Assembly (NCBI RefSeq): GCF_015058545.1
Contig: NZ_SVCB01000029.1
Location: 1 to 13,973, forward strand
DNA length: 13,973 bases
Direction of reading: 5' to 3'
From: Veillonella sp.
Lineage (GTDB): Bacteria > Bacillota > Negativicutes > Veillonellales > Veillonellaceae
Of this stretch, positions 13,564-13,973 are shown piece by piece (position 1 is the stretch's first letter; each line of letters starts with the position of its first letter). The position numbers and the translations under genes are program-made. Under the pieces are notes generated by a model. It was not told the origin of the DNA. It made no database searches and saw only the letters and a program-made list of their open reading frames with translations.

Positions 13564-13973
13564 ATGTTAACTATCGGATGTCATTTATCGATCAGCAAAG
13601 GCTATTTACATATGGGCAAAGAGGCTTTAAGCCTTGGGGCCAATACATTTCAGTACTTTACACGTAATCCGCGCGGCGGCAAGGCCCGTACGTTTGACGA
13701 AGCGGATATGAAAGCGTTGGAAGCTTTTATGGCGGAGCATAACTTTGGTAAAATTTTAGGTCATGCACCGTATACGTTAAATGCTTGTGCTGCGGGTCCG
13801 TCCCTGCGTCAGTTTGCTAAAAACATGATGCGCGAAGATTTAGAGCGTTTGGAATTTTTGCCGAATCAATTATATAATTTCCATCCCGGCAGCCATGTCA
13901 AACAAGGTGTTGATCAGGGTATCGAATATATTGTGGAAGCACTCAATGAAGTCATGTTTGAAGGCATGCACAC
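13564..13973 (+). CDS. nfo: Endonuclease IV (AP endonuclease), 5' part only
   Basis: The open frame runs from ATG 13564 off the window end (136 full codons visible of a family length near 280). Endonuclease IV cuts DNA 5' to abasic sites in base-excision repair, using three metal ions in a TIM barrel. The translated start is MLTIGCHLSISKGY (family: IGxHxS). FQYFTRNPRG follows. GHAPYTLNA carries the first metal His, and YNFHPGSH carries the next metal/substrate histidine. The remaining ligands (Glu, Asp, His) lie beyond the window. AAGGAG is 6 nt before the ATG. A short run of similar length before the frame shows no alternative start. Placement after perR and its own terminator suggests an oxidative-damage repair context. 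Confidence 0.93.
   Translation, partial: MLTIGCHLSISKGYLHMGKEALSLGANTFQYFTRNPRGGKARTFDEADMKALEAFMAEHNFGKILGHAPYTLNACAAGPSLRQFAKNMMREDLERLEFLPNQLYNFHPGSHVKQGVDQGIEYIVEALNEVMFEGMH

Overview
The window looks like chromosome from a low-to-mid GC, Firmicutes-type bacterium. Ribosome binding sites are of the AAAGGAG type, -10 boxes are extended TGn-TATAAT, and ThyA, CshA and PerR are Bacillus-like. A signal-peptide-bearing WG-repeat protein together with a putP/recQ/thyA/folA/tex neighbourhood makes a Negativicutes (Veillonella/Dialister-like) anaerobe my best guess. That assignment is an inference and was not checked.

Layout, left to right. (1) 1-2000, minus strand: an ammonium-uptake unit in the order amtB then glnK. 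It has a consensus promoter, an intrinsic terminator inside the 5' leader (a candidate attenuator), a hairpin between the two genes, and four short GC-rich hairpins packed downstream of glnK. (2) 2096-3810, plus strand: one exported WG-repeat protein with its own promoter, ending at a bidirectional terminator. (3) 3828-5309, minus strand: a PutP-type Na+/proline symporter, divergent from recQ. A perfect inverted repeat lies in the space between them. (4) 5460-11190, plus strand: a tight recQ-thyA-folA-tex operon (gaps of 11, -1 and 3 nt) combining DNA repair, dTMP/folate metabolism and an RNA-binding factor, closed by a strong terminator. (5) 11177-12846: a CshA-type DEAD-box RNA helicase with its own extended -10 promoter. 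(6) 12884-13973: perR with an operator-like palindrome at its predicted transcription start, then a terminator, then the beginning of nfo (endonuclease IV), which runs off the window.

The clearest anomaly is in tex. A perfect 10-bp tandem duplication (10071-10090) shifts the frame and separates the N-terminal/YqgF part from the HhH/S1 part. Removing one copy restores an uninterrupted 813-codon gene. The next most interesting features are regulatory: the terminator in the amtB leader, the palindrome cluster over the amtB promoter, and the hairpin cluster at the left edge.

The genes themselves are ordinary housekeeping and stress genes. I found no RNA genes, insertion sequences, CRISPR arrays, prophage genes or novel multi-gene system.
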